Virus record (IMG/VR): IMGVR_UViG_3300046834_000046
Location: 1-45,582 of that record
Origin: a virus
Length of the DNA stretch: 45,582 bases
Strand: one strand, 5' to 3'
Made by a program: the position numbers and the translations under genes. Position 1 is the first letter of the stretch, and each line of letters opens with the position of its first letter. The notes below the pieces were generated by a model. The model was not told where the DNA came from and searched no databases. It saw only the letters and a program-made list of their open reading frames with translations. Positions 22,001 through 29,729 of this stretch are shown piece after piece.

Positions 22001-22754
22001 TCTGGGGAAGCGCCTGGACAAGGTCAACGACACGTTGCGTGCCGACAAGCTCGGGCAGGCCCGTAAGGACGCCCGCGAGATGGCCTCGGCGATCCGGTCC
22101 GCGTTCGTGCAGGGCGCCGACATCACCTCGCTGCCGAACGCCGGCGGGTCGACGGGGCAGATGCTCGGGGACCTGCAGGGCAAGCTCGACCGGGCCTCGG
22201 CGTTCACCGGCGCGGTCGACCAGCTCCGCCGGGCGGGGCTGAATAAGACGGCACTCGACCAGATCGTGGCCGGTGGCGCGGAAGGCGGCGGCCTCGCGGC
22301 GGCGACGCAGCTCCTCAACGACATGGGCGCGATCCGCCGGGTCAACGACCTGATGGGCCGGATCTCCGCGGAGGGCGCGAAGCTCGGCGCCCGGGAGGCC
22401 AAGGCGAAGTACGCGGACGCGATCCGCAAGGCCGAGGCGGACAAGAAGGCCGACCTCGCCGAGCGGCGCCGTCTCGTCGCACGCAAGGCGCAGCTGACCC
22501 GGATCCAGCGGGAGCAGGACAAGGCCGCGGAGGTCGAGAAGGACACCGTCGTGAAGGCGAAGGTGAAGGCCGCGTCCCGCGTCACCTCCACCGGGAAGAC
22601 CCTGTCCGCGGTGTCCTCGGGCGCCTCGCTCGCGCCGATCCGGGTGAAGGTGACTTTCGACGTGACTGGCACCAACAAGCACCTGAAGGCGTGGCTGCGC
22701 GAGACCGTCCGCGTCGACGGCGGTGGCATTGTGCAGAAGGCGTTCGGGACCTGA
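19002..22754 (+). CDS. tail tape measure protein
   Basis: This 1250-residue protein starts at GTG 19002 after GAGGAGG. An Ala/Gly/Pro-rich linker lies at about 45-90. The TP901-type minor-tail core is at about 130-340 (WAGVTKTVDGSVEEMAALES, AAGQLGVKRQDIASF, GASTEADIMSMASRL). Hydrophobic helices at about 460-545 (VVVLGGLVGGFALLTGALL, VLAFAAAAAAVGALLLM) may insert in the host membrane. Long coiled coils follow, then the common phage motif GGIVHGPGGPRGDAIPAWLS at about 925 and a charged C-terminus. At about 1.5 angstrom per residue the tail would be near 190 nm. Frameshifted chaperones precede it. Confidence 0.95.
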   Translation: MADRTVKVGLKADVTSYISAIRAAERATERFADRAVADARRAQAALSGAGPAPRPIPGQGGAPGSGAGGAGPAGPAPRPPSSPSTASNEAAAAARARAEEERLARQADAMDTVGTHALMMGGAIAAGLGLSAKAAIDWESAWAGVTKTVDGSVEEMAALESELRGMAKTLPISHKEIAGVAEAAGQLGVKRQDIASFTKTMVDLGVSTNLSAEDASTAIAQMTNVMGTAPADVSRLGAALVALGNAGASTEADIMSMASRLSGAGKLVGATESGVLAMANAMSSVGIEAELGGGAMSRTLQKIYTSVKSGGPALENFAQIAGMSAKEFADAFQKDPMTAMAAFTGGLGRIKDEGGNVIAALDGVKIKGTQDLQVLLRLAGAGDLLADSLELGAEAWKENTALTDEAGKRYATVSSKLTVAKNNIVDLAIEIGDVLLPIIAKMADATGDVIRFIQDLPGPIRDVVVVLGGLVGGFALLTGALLLTVPRITAVRTALQTLAASAMWTQFTTNLALMRGGLAAVMATAAGPWVLAFAAAAAAVGALLLMNRKSKPPIDDLTAAIKADSGALDENTRKAVASRLEKEGALDLADKFGISLADVTAATMGNTEAQERLNDAIAAARAPHEEYLRKQQEIARTTTDVGARQRAQYEISKMLREGELAQLDKLSASVGTNADATRRATAETEQMNRATAEAEDQSTRTASAVEDQLNRAMGRASTRARDAAGGTAKLKQAVAQMGTSAKDAEKKLKDLSTAIDDLFEHSYGAPRALDAFHKALNDLGDQIKENGRRLRGNTTAAIDNRESLRDLAEKVGDYAQKLLEAGEPVDSVAKKIRNMRQDILDKAKALGLDRDEVKKLIGTLDDLPETVKVQLGVETAVAQTEIRRTQAMIDELHGRNIPINVAVSGSSLGLASTAGITRASGGIVHGPGGPRGDAIPAWLSDGEYVVNASATARHRPLLEHLNAGRFAAGGPAGMPGGGGWPASYFFAVSTAKQAEKALSDLGKRLDKVNDTLRADKLGQARKDAREMASAIRSAFVQGADITSLPNAGGSTGQMLGDLQGKLDRASAFTGAVDQLRRAGLNKTALDQIVAGGAEGGGLAAATQLLNDMGAIRRVNDLMGRISAEGAKLGAREAKAKYADAIRKAEADKKADLAERRRLVARKAQLTRIQREQDKAAEVEKDTVVKAKVKAASRVTSTGKTLSAVSSGASLAPIRVKVTFDVTGTNKHLKAWLRETVRVDGGGIVQKAFGT

Positions 22755-25594
22755 TGCCGAGTCAGGTCAGGGCCGAGCTCGGCCTGTCGGGGCTGTGGAC
22801 CGACATCACGGCCGACGTGTGGACGCGCGATCCGATCTCGTTCAACCGCGGTCGGCCGGACGAAGCCGCCACGGTGGGCCCGTCGTCGTGCTCCCTGACG
22901 CTGAAGAACCTCACCGGCAAGTACAGCCCCCGCAACCCTGTCTCGCCCTACTACGGCGTGCTGGGCCGGAACACGCCGCTGCGGCTCGGGATCGGGGTCC
23001 CGCCGGCGGGGACCTCGACCGGCGGCCAGTCCGGGACGACGATCAACGCGCCGTCCGTCGCCGCCGAGACCGCAGGAGCGCACTTCGCGGCGTGGGGCGC
23101 GATTCCCGTCGGGGCGATCACCGTCCCCGGCGGGTACACGGCCGGGACCGAGCAGGACGGCACCGTGTCCACCTGGCGGGCCGCGCACAAGACGGTCACG
23201 GCCGGCACCGTCGCGGCAGCCGCGGCGACCGTCTCACCGACCGCGACGAGCAGCTCCGGGTTGTCGGTGTTCGTGCCCGGTGCGTCGCTGACGATCAGTC
23301 AGTCCTCCGCTGTCGGCGCCTCCGGGGCAGCAGCGACCCTGTCCGCGGTCGCCGTCACCGCCGGGGACTACCTCGTTGCCGTCACCGGCTGGTCCACCGA
23401 CCAGGTCGACCGGATGCACGGCGCGCCACTGGACACCTCCGAGCACCTCGCCGGGTGGATTCCCGCCGGCGACAGCGGGTCCTCCGTCGGGCCCCGGCTC
23501 CGCGCCTGGGTGCGGCGCGTCCGCACGACGGGCACGGTCACCTTGACCCTGCCCGGCGCGTCCGACGGAGTCGTCGACTCGTACCTGCAGCTGTGGAAAA
23601 TCACCGGCGCCACCGACTACCACCCCCGGTTCGCCGGCGAGGTGTCGTCGTGGCCGCCCAGCTGGTCGAGCTCCAGGGACGTCTCGACCCCGGTTCAGGG
23701 TTACGGGATCCTGCGGCGCCTCTCGCAGGGGCAGTCGCCGCTGAAGTCGGCGCTGCGCCGGGCGCTGCAGGCCGGTGTCGGGGTCGTCGCGTACTGGCCG
23801 ATGGAGGAACCCGACGGGGCGACGGAGTTCGCTTCCGCGCTCGGCGGGACGGCGATGCGGTTCTCTGGCGTCCGCGACGCCGCAGGAAAGGTCACCGGAC
23901 TGGTCCCGGGCGCCGACGCGACCCTGCCGTGCACCGAACCGCTGCCCACCTTCGCGGCTGCTGGCGCGACCGGACGCGTCCCCGTCTACGACCCCGGCTA
24001 CTTCGTCTCCGACGATGCCGATCTCGGCTTCTCCGTCGGCGCGATCGTCGGGTTCCCCGCGTCCGGGGTGACGACCGGCGCGCAGGTCCTGTCCGTGGCG
24101 ATCGCCGGGGACTCGGTCATGGGCAGGATCACGCTGTCCTACAACTCGACCACGTTCTGGGCCGCTCAGGTCTTCGACGTCACCGGAGCCGTGCACGCGA
24201 CGCTGGACTTCAGCCTGCTGGGCCCGGAGTTCAACCCGCTCGGCCACACGTGGTGGGTGCGCATCTGCCACTTTGCCGCGACCCAGGTCTCGGTCATCCT
24301 CACCCGGGTCGACGGGATCCGAGACTCGCAGGTGCTCACCGAAGGCCAGGGGCAGGCGTTGACCGGCGCCGGCGCGACCGCCCGGGTCGTGGGAGTTTCT
24401 GTCGGAGGAGGCGCGATCCCGCTTGCGGGACCCGTGACCGTCGGCCACGTCGTGGTGGCGAACAACCTGTACGGGTTGTGGTCGGGCTACGGAGACCCGC
24501 TCGGGTTCGTCACCACGATCCCCCGAGCGTTGGTCGCCTACGCAGGGGAACGCGCAGATGACCGGTTCCGGCGGCTGTGCGCCGAGGAGCACATCGACCA
24601 CTACACGACCGCCGCCACGGCGCCGACCCTGCCGACGATCGCGCCGGCGGCGCTGATGGGTGAGCAGCGTGTCGCGAGCCTGCTCGACCTTCTTCGCGAG
24701 TGCGAGGCCACCGACGGCGGGGTCCTCTATGAACCGGTCGGGTTCCTCGGCCTGGCCTACCGGACCCGGGCGAGCAAGTACAACCAGGCATCCGCGCTCA
24801 CCCTGTCCTACTCCGGCGGGCAGATCGTTGCGCCGTTCGACCCGGTCGACGACGACCAGGGCGTCGTCAACGACGTCACGGTCACCCGCCCCAACGGCAG
24901 CTCCGCTCGGGCGACGAAGGACACCGGACCCCTGTCCACCCTGCCGCCACCGAACGGTGTCGGCAGATACGACACCAGCGTCGAGGCGAACGTCTGGTAC
25001 GACCGGGACCTCCCGGACCAGGCCGGATGGCGACTCGCACTCGGCACCTGGGACGACGCGCGGTACCCGTCCGTCGCGGTCAACCTCGTCCGCAGCCCCA
25101 GCCTGATCCCCGCCGTGATGGGGCTGGACGTCGGCGACCGGGCCATTGTGACCGGGCTGCCGAACTGGTTGCCACCGGACGCCCCCGAGCTCCTCACCGA
25201 GGGCATCACCGAGGAATGGGGCCCGAACGGGGAGTGGAAGGTCACCGCGAACGCCTCCCCGGCCGGGCCGTACCGGGTCGCTGTCCTCGACTCCGCGTCC
25301 CTCGGCCGCCTCGACACCACCGGATCCACGCTCGCGGCCGGCGTCGCCGCGGGGGTGACGTCGCTATCGGTCGCGACCGCGACCGGGCACCCGCTGTGGA
25401 CGACGACAGCGACCCGCCCCGGCGATTTCCCCTTCGGGATCAAGGTGGCCGGTGAGGAGATGAACGTGACCGCGATCGTCGGCAGCAGCTCCCCGCAGAC
25501 CTTCACTGTCTCCCGCGGGGTGAACGGCATCAACAAGGCACAGTCCGCCGGCGCTCAGGTCCGCGTCGTCAAGCCCGTCGTCCTGGCCCTGTAG
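22754..25594 (+). CDS. minor tail / baseplate hub protein
   Basis: This 946-residue protein starts at ATG 22754, overlapping the tape-measure stop. The N-terminal 75 residues (VRAELGLSGLWTDITADVWTR, LKNLTGKYSPRNPVSPYYG) are the distal-tail type start that attaches to the tube end. The central part has a jelly-roll-like region with VVAYWPMEEPDGATEFASALGG (about 340-360), typical of a concanavalin-like carbohydrate-binding module. The last 300 residues include GVVNDVTVTRPNG and GDRAIVTGLPNWLPPDAPEL, seen in hub or receptor-binding proteins. It probably builds the tail tip and may bind cell-wall glycans. Confidence 0.85.
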   Translation: MPSQVRAELGLSGLWTDITADVWTRDPISFNRGRPDEAATVGPSSCSLTLKNLTGKYSPRNPVSPYYGVLGRNTPLRLGIGVPPAGTSTGGQSGTTINAPSVAAETAGAHFAAWGAIPVGAITVPGGYTAGTEQDGTVSTWRAAHKTVTAGTVAAAAATVSPTATSSSGLSVFVPGASLTISQSSAVGASGAAATLSAVAVTAGDYLVAVTGWSTDQVDRMHGAPLDTSEHLAGWIPAGDSGSSVGPRLRAWVRRVRTTGTVTLTLPGASDGVVDSYLQLWKITGATDYHPRFAGEVSSWPPSWSSSRDVSTPVQGYGILRRLSQGQSPLKSALRRALQAGVGVVAYWPMEEPDGATEFASALGGTAMRFSGVRDAAGKVTGLVPGADATLPCTEPLPTFAAAGATGRVPVYDPGYFVSDDADLGFSVGAIVGFPASGVTTGAQVLSVAIAGDSVMGRITLSYNSTTFWAAQVFDVTGAVHATLDFSLLGPEFNPLGHTWWVRICHFAATQVSVILTRVDGIRDSQVLTEGQGQALTGAGATARVVGVSVGGGAIPLAGPVTVGHVVVANNLYGLWSGYGDPLGFVTTIPRALVAYAGERADDRFRRLCAEEHIDHYTTAATAPTLPTIAPAALMGEQRVASLLDLLRECEATDGGVLYEPVGFLGLAYRTRASKYNQASALTLSYSGGQIVAPFDPVDDDQGVVNDVTVTRPNGSSARATKDTGPLSTLPPPNGVGRYDTSVEANVWYDRDLPDQAGWRLALGTWDDARYPSVAVNLVRSPSLIPAVMGLDVGDRAIVTGLPNWLPPDAPELLTEGITEEWGPNGEWKVTANASPAGPYRVAVLDSASLGRLDTTGSTLAAGVAAGVTSLSVATATGHPLWTTTATRPGDFPFGIKVAGEEMNVTAIVGSSSPQTFTVSRGVNGINKAQSAGAQVRVVKPVVLAL

Positions 25595-25603
25595 GAGAAG
25601 CCC

Positions 25604-26125
25604 ATGCCCTACGTCGCCGGCCAAGTCCTCACCGCCGCCGAACTGAACAGCTGGACGCCGACCGTCGCGCTGAAGACCGCCGGCCTGGCACGCAACTCCA
25701 CGGCCGTGCTCGCCGCCGACCCGGACCTGGTCGTCACGCTACTGGCGAACTGCCGGTACCGGATCAACGTCAACCTCGGCTTCGACGGCCCCGCGGCCGC
25801 CGACATCTCGATCGGGTTCGCCCGCACCGGCACGGTCGGCCTCGTGTCGTCCTCGACCGGCCGCGAGTACGTCGGCCCCGACACGGGCACTGCGTCGGTG
25901 GTGTCGGCGACGTCGATGCGCGTGCAGAAGGCCACGACGGCCACACCGGACGGCGGCATCGCGTACGGGTCGACCGGCGGCGTCTCACCCGGTGTGATCC
26001 GCGAGGAGTTCTGGGTCGACGCCGGCGCGTCCGGGGGGACGTTGACGCTGACGTGGGCGCAGGCCGTGTCCAACGCCGGGAACACGACGCTGACCGGGGC
26101 GATGACCGCACAGCGGGTCGCCTGA
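25604..26125 (+). CDS. minor tail protein
   Basis: This 173-residue protein starts at ATG 25604, preceded by AGGAGAA. The N-terminus MPYVAGQVLTAAELNSW is the very common start of actinophage minor tail proteins, forming a short helix that docks to the tail. The rest is a beta-sandwich (YRINVNLGFDGPAAADISIGFARTG, GTLTLTWAQAVSN, MTAQRVA end) resembling TNF-like or Ig-like tip modules. It follows the hub gene directly. It is likely a tail-tip ornament or adhesin. Confidence 0.8.
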   Translation: MPYVAGQVLTAAELNSWTPTVALKTAGLARNSTAVLAADPDLVVTLLANCRYRINVNLGFDGPAAADISIGFARTGTVGLVSSSTGREYVGPDTGTASVVSATSMRVQKATTATPDGGIAYGSTGGVSPGVIREEFWVDAGASGGTLTLTWAQAVSNAGNTTLTGAMTAQRVA

Positions 26126-26141
26126 TGGTGAGGGGGAAGCT

Positions 26142-26588
26142 GTGGCCGCTCGGCTGCGCCGCGCGGTGCGTTCGCGGCGGTCCCTGGTCCTGCTCGTCTT
26201 CGGGGTCCTGTTCGTCCTGATCGGGTTCTCCTACCTCGGGCAGGCCGCGGAGATCACCCGCTCGCCCGCGGCGGCCCTGTCGTACAAGGCGCACCTGGCG
26301 TTGATGCCGCTGGACGTGTGGTCGTGGCTGTTCATCGCGACCGGTGCGGTGGGGATCGCCGGGGGCCTGACGGTCAGTCACCCACCTGGGTACGGCGCCC
26401 TCATCGCCATCTCGACCTGGTGGGCCGCGGAGTTCGTCCTGTCCTGGGCGCTGACCGGCTACGGCCGCGCGGTCCTCGGTGCGCTGGTGTGGATCGCGCT
26501 GTCGGCGGCGCTGCTGATCGTCGCCGGGTGGCCTGACCCGCACGAGGTCCGGATCGTGGACCTGTTCGACTGGATCGATCGGCAGTGA
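26142..26588 (+). CDS. multi-pass membrane protein
   Basis: This 148-residue protein starts at GTG 26142 with AGGGGGAAG upstream. An Arg-rich N-terminus (RLRRAVRSRR) precedes four hydrophobic segments: LVLLVFGVLFVLIGFSYLG, WSWLFIATGAVGIAGGL, GALIAISTWWAAEFVLSW, and ALVWIALSAALLIVAGW. By the positive-inside rule the N-terminus is cytoplasmic. Similar membrane proteins are found after minor tail genes and before lysis genes in actinophages, with holin-like or unknown roles. It is translationally coupled to the next gene. Confidence 0.7.
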   Translation: MAARLRRAVRSRRSLVLLVFGVLFVLIGFSYLGQAAEITRSPAAALSYKAHLALMPLDVWSWLFIATGAVGIAGGLTVSHPPGYGALIAISTWWAAEFVLSWALTGYGRAVLGALVWIALSAALLIVAGWPDPHEVRIVDLFDWIDRQ

Positions 26589-26917
26589 GCCCGGTGGCGT
26601 GGACGTCGGTCGTCGCCCTCGTCGGGGCGCTGCTGGCGGCGATCACCGGCGCGTACGGCACGAGCCAGGCCCGCAAGACGCGCCTGGCGACCGTGGACAA
26701 GGACATCTTCGACGCGCTGCGGCAGGACTTCCTCGCCGCGAAGGCGGAGATCCGGGAACTGGAGCGGGAGAACGACCGTGAGCGGCAGCGGCGCCGCGAC
26801 CTGGAGGACTCCGTGCACCGGATCGCGCTGGCTCTGCACCGGCACGGCATCGAGATCCCGCCCGATGTCGCGACGCTGCTGCGGCCGCCCCCGAACACGG
26901 GGACGGGCGCGTCGTGA
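26585..26917 (+). CDS. membrane-anchored coiled-coil protein
   Basis: This 110-residue protein starts at GTG 26585 (GTGA overlap). A single N-terminal hydrophobic segment (VAWTSVVALVGALLAAITGAYG, residues 4-25) is followed by a long charged coiled coil (LAAKAEIRELERENDRERQRRRDLEDSVHRIALAL) and a Pro-rich tail. This resembles small holin-accessory or spanin-like proteins, but no lipobox or second spanin partner is obvious. It is the middle gene of a set of three overlapping membrane proteins just before the lysis genes. Confidence 0.65.
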   Translation: MSPVAWTSVVALVGALLAAITGAYGTSQARKTRLATVDKDIFDALRQDFLAAKAEIRELERENDRERQRRRDLEDSVHRIALALHRHGIEIPPDVATLLRPPPNTGTGAS

Positions 26918-27465
26918 AGGCGGCGCGGGTGCTGCCGTTCCGCCGGCCTAAGCAGGGCACGCCACCGGAGCCGGACTGCGAGCCGGAGCCGGGGCGGCGC
27001 CCGGACGCGACGGTGCCGATGTTCGCCGCCGCGTTCTGCCTCGGCATCGTCGTCGCGGCAGCTGGGCTGCTGGGCCTGCAGTCGGGCGACGGCGACACCG
27101 TCCCGGCCAGCGAGCACCAGGTGGTGGTCGAGCAGCGGGCCGCGGCGGAAGCAGCGGCAGCGGCGCGGCTAGCGGCGCTGGAGGACGCGGACGCGCTCGC
27201 CCGGCGTCTCGTCGCCGCGCTGGATTCCCCGCCGGTGACGGCGGCGGATCTGGCGGCGTTGCGGCGGGACGTGGCGACGCAGACGAAGACGGTCGAGAAG
27301 GTCCGCGTGGTGCGGGTCCCGGTGCCGGGGCCCGTCGTGACCGTCGCCCCGGTCGAGCGGCGCCAGCAGGCGCCGGCCAGGGCGTCCCGCGCGACCCCCG
27401 CACCGGCCGCTCCGGTCCAGAAGCCGTGCCAGCTCGAGCTGCTCGGCACCTGCCTGACCCGCTAG
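26914..27465 (+). CDS. single-pass membrane protein with Ala-rich coiled coil
   Basis: This 183-residue protein starts at GTG 26914. A basic, Pro-rich N-terminus (VLPFRRPKQG) precedes one transmembrane segment (MFAAAFCLGIVVAAAGLLGL, about 36-55). After this come an Ala-rich helix (VVEQRAAAEAAAAARLAALEDADALA) and a Pro/Val-rich extension (VRVVRVPVPGPVVTVAPVE), then a C-terminal CQLELLGTC pair that could form a disulfide outside the membrane. The topology would place most of it outside the cytoplasm. It could bridge to the cell wall in lysis or injection; function is not known. Confidence 0.65.
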   Translation: MKAARVLPFRRPKQGTPPEPDCEPEPGRRPDATVPMFAAAFCLGIVVAAAGLLGLQSGDGDTVPASEHQVVVEQRAAAEAAAAARLAALEDADALARRLVAALDSPPVTAADLAALRRDVATQTKTVEKVRVVRVPVPGPVVTVAPVERRQQAPARASRATPAPAAPVQKPCQLELLGTCLTR

Positions 27466-27539
27466 GCCCCCACCTTCGCCGTCGCCTGCTTGTCCCCCGG
27501 GCAGGCGGCGGTCCCTCACCCAACCGCGAGGAGGAGCCC

Positions 27540-27782
27540 ATGACCGAGCAGCAGCCCGAGCGCGAGCACCCGGGCACCGGCCAGCCGATGGAAGCGGTCC
27601 AGCCCGGTCCCGACGGCAGGGCCGTGGTCACCGGCGACGGCACCGGCCAAGCGCTGCCGCCCGTCGACGGCGAGGAAACCGCGGCCGACGACACCGGCGA
27701 AGGCGACGAGCTCGCCGGCGAGGAGGTCGATGACGATGACCTCGACGACGGCGACGAGGACCAGGCCGGTGCTGGCGACTAG
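27540..27782 (+). CDS. small highly acidic protein
   Basis: This 80-residue protein starts at ATG 27540 with GAGGAGGAG upstream. It is nearly all Glu/Asp/Gly/Pro/Thr, ending GDELAGEEVDDDDLDDGDED, without a fold or motif. It overlaps the HNH gene by about 50 bp in another frame. Small acidic proteins of this sort may be DNA mimics or assembly accessories, but nothing here proves either. Confidence 0.5.
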   Translation: MTEQQPEREHPGTGQPMEAVQPGPDGRAVVTGDGTGQALPPVDGEETAADDTGEGDELAGEEVDDDDLDDGDEDQAGAGD

Positions 27783-28224
27783 CGCGGTCGACGCTGACCT
27801 CGTCGACGCGATCGAGTCCCGCGGCTTCGTCCGCACCGAAACCGGGTGCCTCGAGTACCAGGGCTACCGCAACGAGCTCGGCTACGGGCTCATCCGCTGG
27901 GGCGAAGGCAGGGGACGCCTGATCCGCGTGCACCGGGTGATGTACGAGGCCCACGTCGGCCCGATCCCCGACGGGCTCGGCGTTCTCCACTCATGCGACA
28001 ACCCGCCGTGCGCCGAGCCGACGCACCTTCGGCCGGGCAGCCAGCTCGACAACGCCGCCGACCGGGACTCCCGCGGCCGGCACAACAAGGCGACGTGGAC
28101 GGCGTGCCCGAACGGCCATCCGTACCCGCCGGACCGGCCGCCGAAGGTCGACAAGAACCGGTGCCGCGAGTGCGCGAACGAGCGCAACCGCCGCTACCAG
28201 GCGAGGAGGCGGCAGCATGGTTAG
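27730..28224 (+). CDS. free-standing HNH homing-type endonuclease
   Basis: This 164-residue protein starts at ATG 27730. The HNH core is RLIRVHRVMYEAHVGPIPDG, then VLHSCDNPPCAEPTHLRPG with the conserved H-x-C-DNPPC-x-P-x-HL pattern, followed by ADRDSRGRHNKATW. A C-terminal zinc ribbon (CPNGHPY...CRECANERNRRYQARRR) gives extra DNA contact. This is the layout of phage HNH homing endonucleases that sit between genes. It overlaps the acidic gene upstream and the endolysin downstream, so it is an insertion squeezed into the lysis operon, possibly conferring marker exclusion. Confidence 0.87.
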   Translation: MTMTSTTATRTRPVLATSAVDADLVDAIESRGFVRTETGCLEYQGYRNELGYGLIRWGEGRGRLIRVHRVMYEAHVGPIPDGLGVLHSCDNPPCAEPTHLRPGSQLDNAADRDSRGRHNKATWTACPNGHPYPPDRPPKVDKNRCRECANERNRRYQARRRQHG

Positions 28225-28831
28225 GACCGCGGACGGCGGCCGGATCAAGCTGGCCGGCTCCCTGGACCGGCTCTTCGACGAGATCGATCAGGCGTGGCCG
28301 TCGCGGTCCCGGGTCTCTGATGGTTGGCGAGGCGATGCCGCCCATCAGGCGCGGAAGTCCGAGCACAACCCGGACGGCCGCGGGATCGTCCACGCCATCG
28401 ACATCACGACCGCGGGGATCGACAAGGCGCGGACGTTGAAGGCGCTGATCGGGCATCCGGCGGTCTGGTACGTCATCCACGACGGCCGGATCTGGTCGCG
28501 GACGTACGGGTGGAAGGCGCGGCGCTACACGGGCGCGAACCCGCACGCGCACCACATCCACGTCTCGATCCGCCTGGCCGCGGACGCGGAGCTGTGGGCC
28601 GGGAAGTGGCTCGGCGTCGCGCGGCGCCCGGCGGCTCGGGATCTGCACCGAGGTATGTCTGGCACGGACGTCGCGAAGTGGCAGCGAGCTCTCGGCGTCA
28701 CGGCGGACGGCCAGTTCGGCGCGAAGACGCAGGCCGCGGTGAACGCGTTCAAGGCCCGTCACGGGTGGGCCCAGGACGGCGTGATCGGGCCGCGGGTCCG
28801 CAAGGCCCTGCGGGAACGGGTCGGCTCGTGA
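28217..28831 (+). CDS. lysA: endolysin: M15-like peptidase plus peptidoglycan-binding domain
   Basis: This 204-residue protein starts at ATG 28217 after GAGGAGG. The N-terminal peptidase (about 30-130) carries SEHNPDGRGIVHAID (His50, Asp62) and NPHAHHIHVS, the S-x-H...D...H-x-H metal ligands of the M15/VanY D-Ala-D-Ala or L-Ala-D-Glu peptidase group. The C-terminal PG_binding_1 repeat (DLHRGMSGTDVAKWQRALGV...AVNAFKARHGW...IGPRVRKAL, about 143-200) binds the wall. No signal peptide is present, so a holin is needed for release; holin candidates follow directly. Confidence 0.9.
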   Translation: MVRTADGGRIKLAGSLDRLFDEIDQAWPSRSRVSDGWRGDAAHQARKSEHNPDGRGIVHAIDITTAGIDKARTLKALIGHPAVWYVIHDGRIWSRTYGWKARRYTGANPHAHHIHVSIRLAADAELWAGKWLGVARRPAARDLHRGMSGTDVAKWQRALGVTADGQFGAKTQAAVNAFKARHGWAQDGVIGPRVRKALRERVGS

Positions 28832-29193
28832 GGCGCCCACCGTCGGCGTATGCGAAGTCGCTGGCGGGGTCGCTGTCCGCGTTCTGCCTCGCGGCCGTCG
28901 CGGCGTTCGGCCCCGAAAGCACGCTCGGCAAGTGGTTCGCCGTCGCGGCTGCTGGCTTGGGTGTGCTTCTGACGGTCCTGCAGGTCCGGAACACCGCGGT
29001 CGTGGAGACCGGGCCCGGTACCGAGCCGAAGGTCACCGAGCTGGTGACCAAGACCGGCGAGCACGTGGGCGAGCTCGTCGCGGACACCGGCGCTGCGGCC
29101 GCCGGGATCGTGGCTGGCACGACCGGGGCTGTCGGCAAGGCCGTCGACGTCATCCTCGGCCCGCTGTTGCCGTCCGGGGAGCGCCGCGCGTGA
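28828..29193 (+). CDS. holin candidate
   Basis: This 121-residue protein starts at GTG 28828 (GTGA overlap with the endolysin). It has two transmembrane helices, LSAFCLAAVAAFGP (about residues 12-28) and WFAVAAAGLGVLLTVLQVRN (about 33-52). These are followed by a charged soluble region and a Gly/Ala-rich C-terminal segment (AAAAGIVAGTTGAVGKAVDVILGPLL) that could also enter the membrane. The size, two-TM topology and position right after the endolysin match actinophage holins, which time lysis by forming holes in the inner membrane. Confidence 0.75.
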   Translation: MRRPPSAYAKSLAGSLSAFCLAAVAAFGPESTLGKWFAVAAAGLGVLLTVLQVRNTAVVETGPGTEPKVTELVTKTGEHVGELVADTGAAAAGIVAGTTGAVGKAVDVILGPLLPSGERRA

Positions 29194-29255
29194 GGTGGGA
29201 GTCGTTCATCCTCGGCGTCGTCGTCGGCGTCCTGCTCGCCGTGTTCGTGTTCTGA
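29190..29255 (+). CDS. 21-residue membrane peptide
   Basis: This GTG-started ORF at 29190-29255 overlaps the holin stop as GTGA and encodes VRWESFILGVVVGVLLAVFVF, almost entirely a single transmembrane helix with a short charged N-terminus. Translational coupling and hydrophobic purity argue it is real. A role as antiholin, second holin or pinholin-like factor is possible but inferred only. Confidence 0.5.
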   Translation: MRWESFILGVVVGVLLAVFVF

Positions 29256-29276
29256 CCATCCCTCAGGAGGGCGCAC

Positions 29277-29711
29277 ATGTCTGGTTTCACCGATGCTGTC
29301 GAGCAGGCGATCCTGAACGGGTTCTTCACCGACCCCGCGTGGACCCCGCCGTCGACGCTGTACCTGGCGCTGTCGTCGACGACGCCGACGGAGGCCGGAG
29401 GCAACTTCACCGAACCGTCGGGCGGGTCCTACGCGCGGGTGTCCACGGTCGCGGCCGATTGGGACGCGGCGACGGGGACGGCGCCGGCCACGAAGGCGAA
29501 CGGGGCGGTGAAGACGTTCCCGACCGCGACCGCGGACTGGGTCGCCGCGGCGAACCTGACGCACTTCGGGATCTACGACGCGTCCACGGCGGGGAATCTG
29601 CTGTGCTGGGGTGCCCTGACGGTCGCGAAGCCGGTGCTGAACGGGGACACGGCGTCGTACGCGGCCGGGGCGCTCGTGCTGAAGCTCGGCGATCCCGCAG
29701 ACTCGTACTGA
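29277..29711 (+). CDS. tail fibre protein (short, upstream module)
   Basis: This 144-residue protein starts at ATG 29277 after CAGGAGG. MSGFTDAVEQAILNGFFTDPAWTPPSTLYLALSST is the standard N-terminus of a widespread actinophage tail-fibre family (phage minor tail T4-like). SYARVSTVAADWDAAT, then HFGIYDAST and LLCWGALTVAK strands form its beta-rich body. It begins a block of four fibre or tip genes lying after the lysis genes. Receptor recognition is likely. Confidence 0.78.
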   Translation: MSGFTDAVEQAILNGFFTDPAWTPPSTLYLALSSTTPTEAGGNFTEPSGGSYARVSTVAADWDAATGTAPATKANGAVKTFPTATADWVAAANLTHFGIYDASTAGNLLCWGALTVAKPVLNGDTASYAAGALVLKLGDPADSY

Positions 29712-29729
29712 TCAGGCGGCTGATCGCTG

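Noticed and set aside
18912-22682. 1256-codon open frame on the minus strand
   Set aside because: It lies opposite the tape measure gene and arises from the high G+C codon bias; its product is Arg/His/Pro-rich with no domain, while the plus frame is a clear tape measure protein.
27466-27539. Terminator at the end of the three membrane genes
   Set aside because: GCCGTCGCCTGC can pair with GCAGGCGGCGG only with bulges; too weak to call.
27540-27782. Acidic protein as an anti-restriction DNA mimic
   Set aside because: Acidity alone is insufficient; there is no matching fold or neighbour to support the claim.
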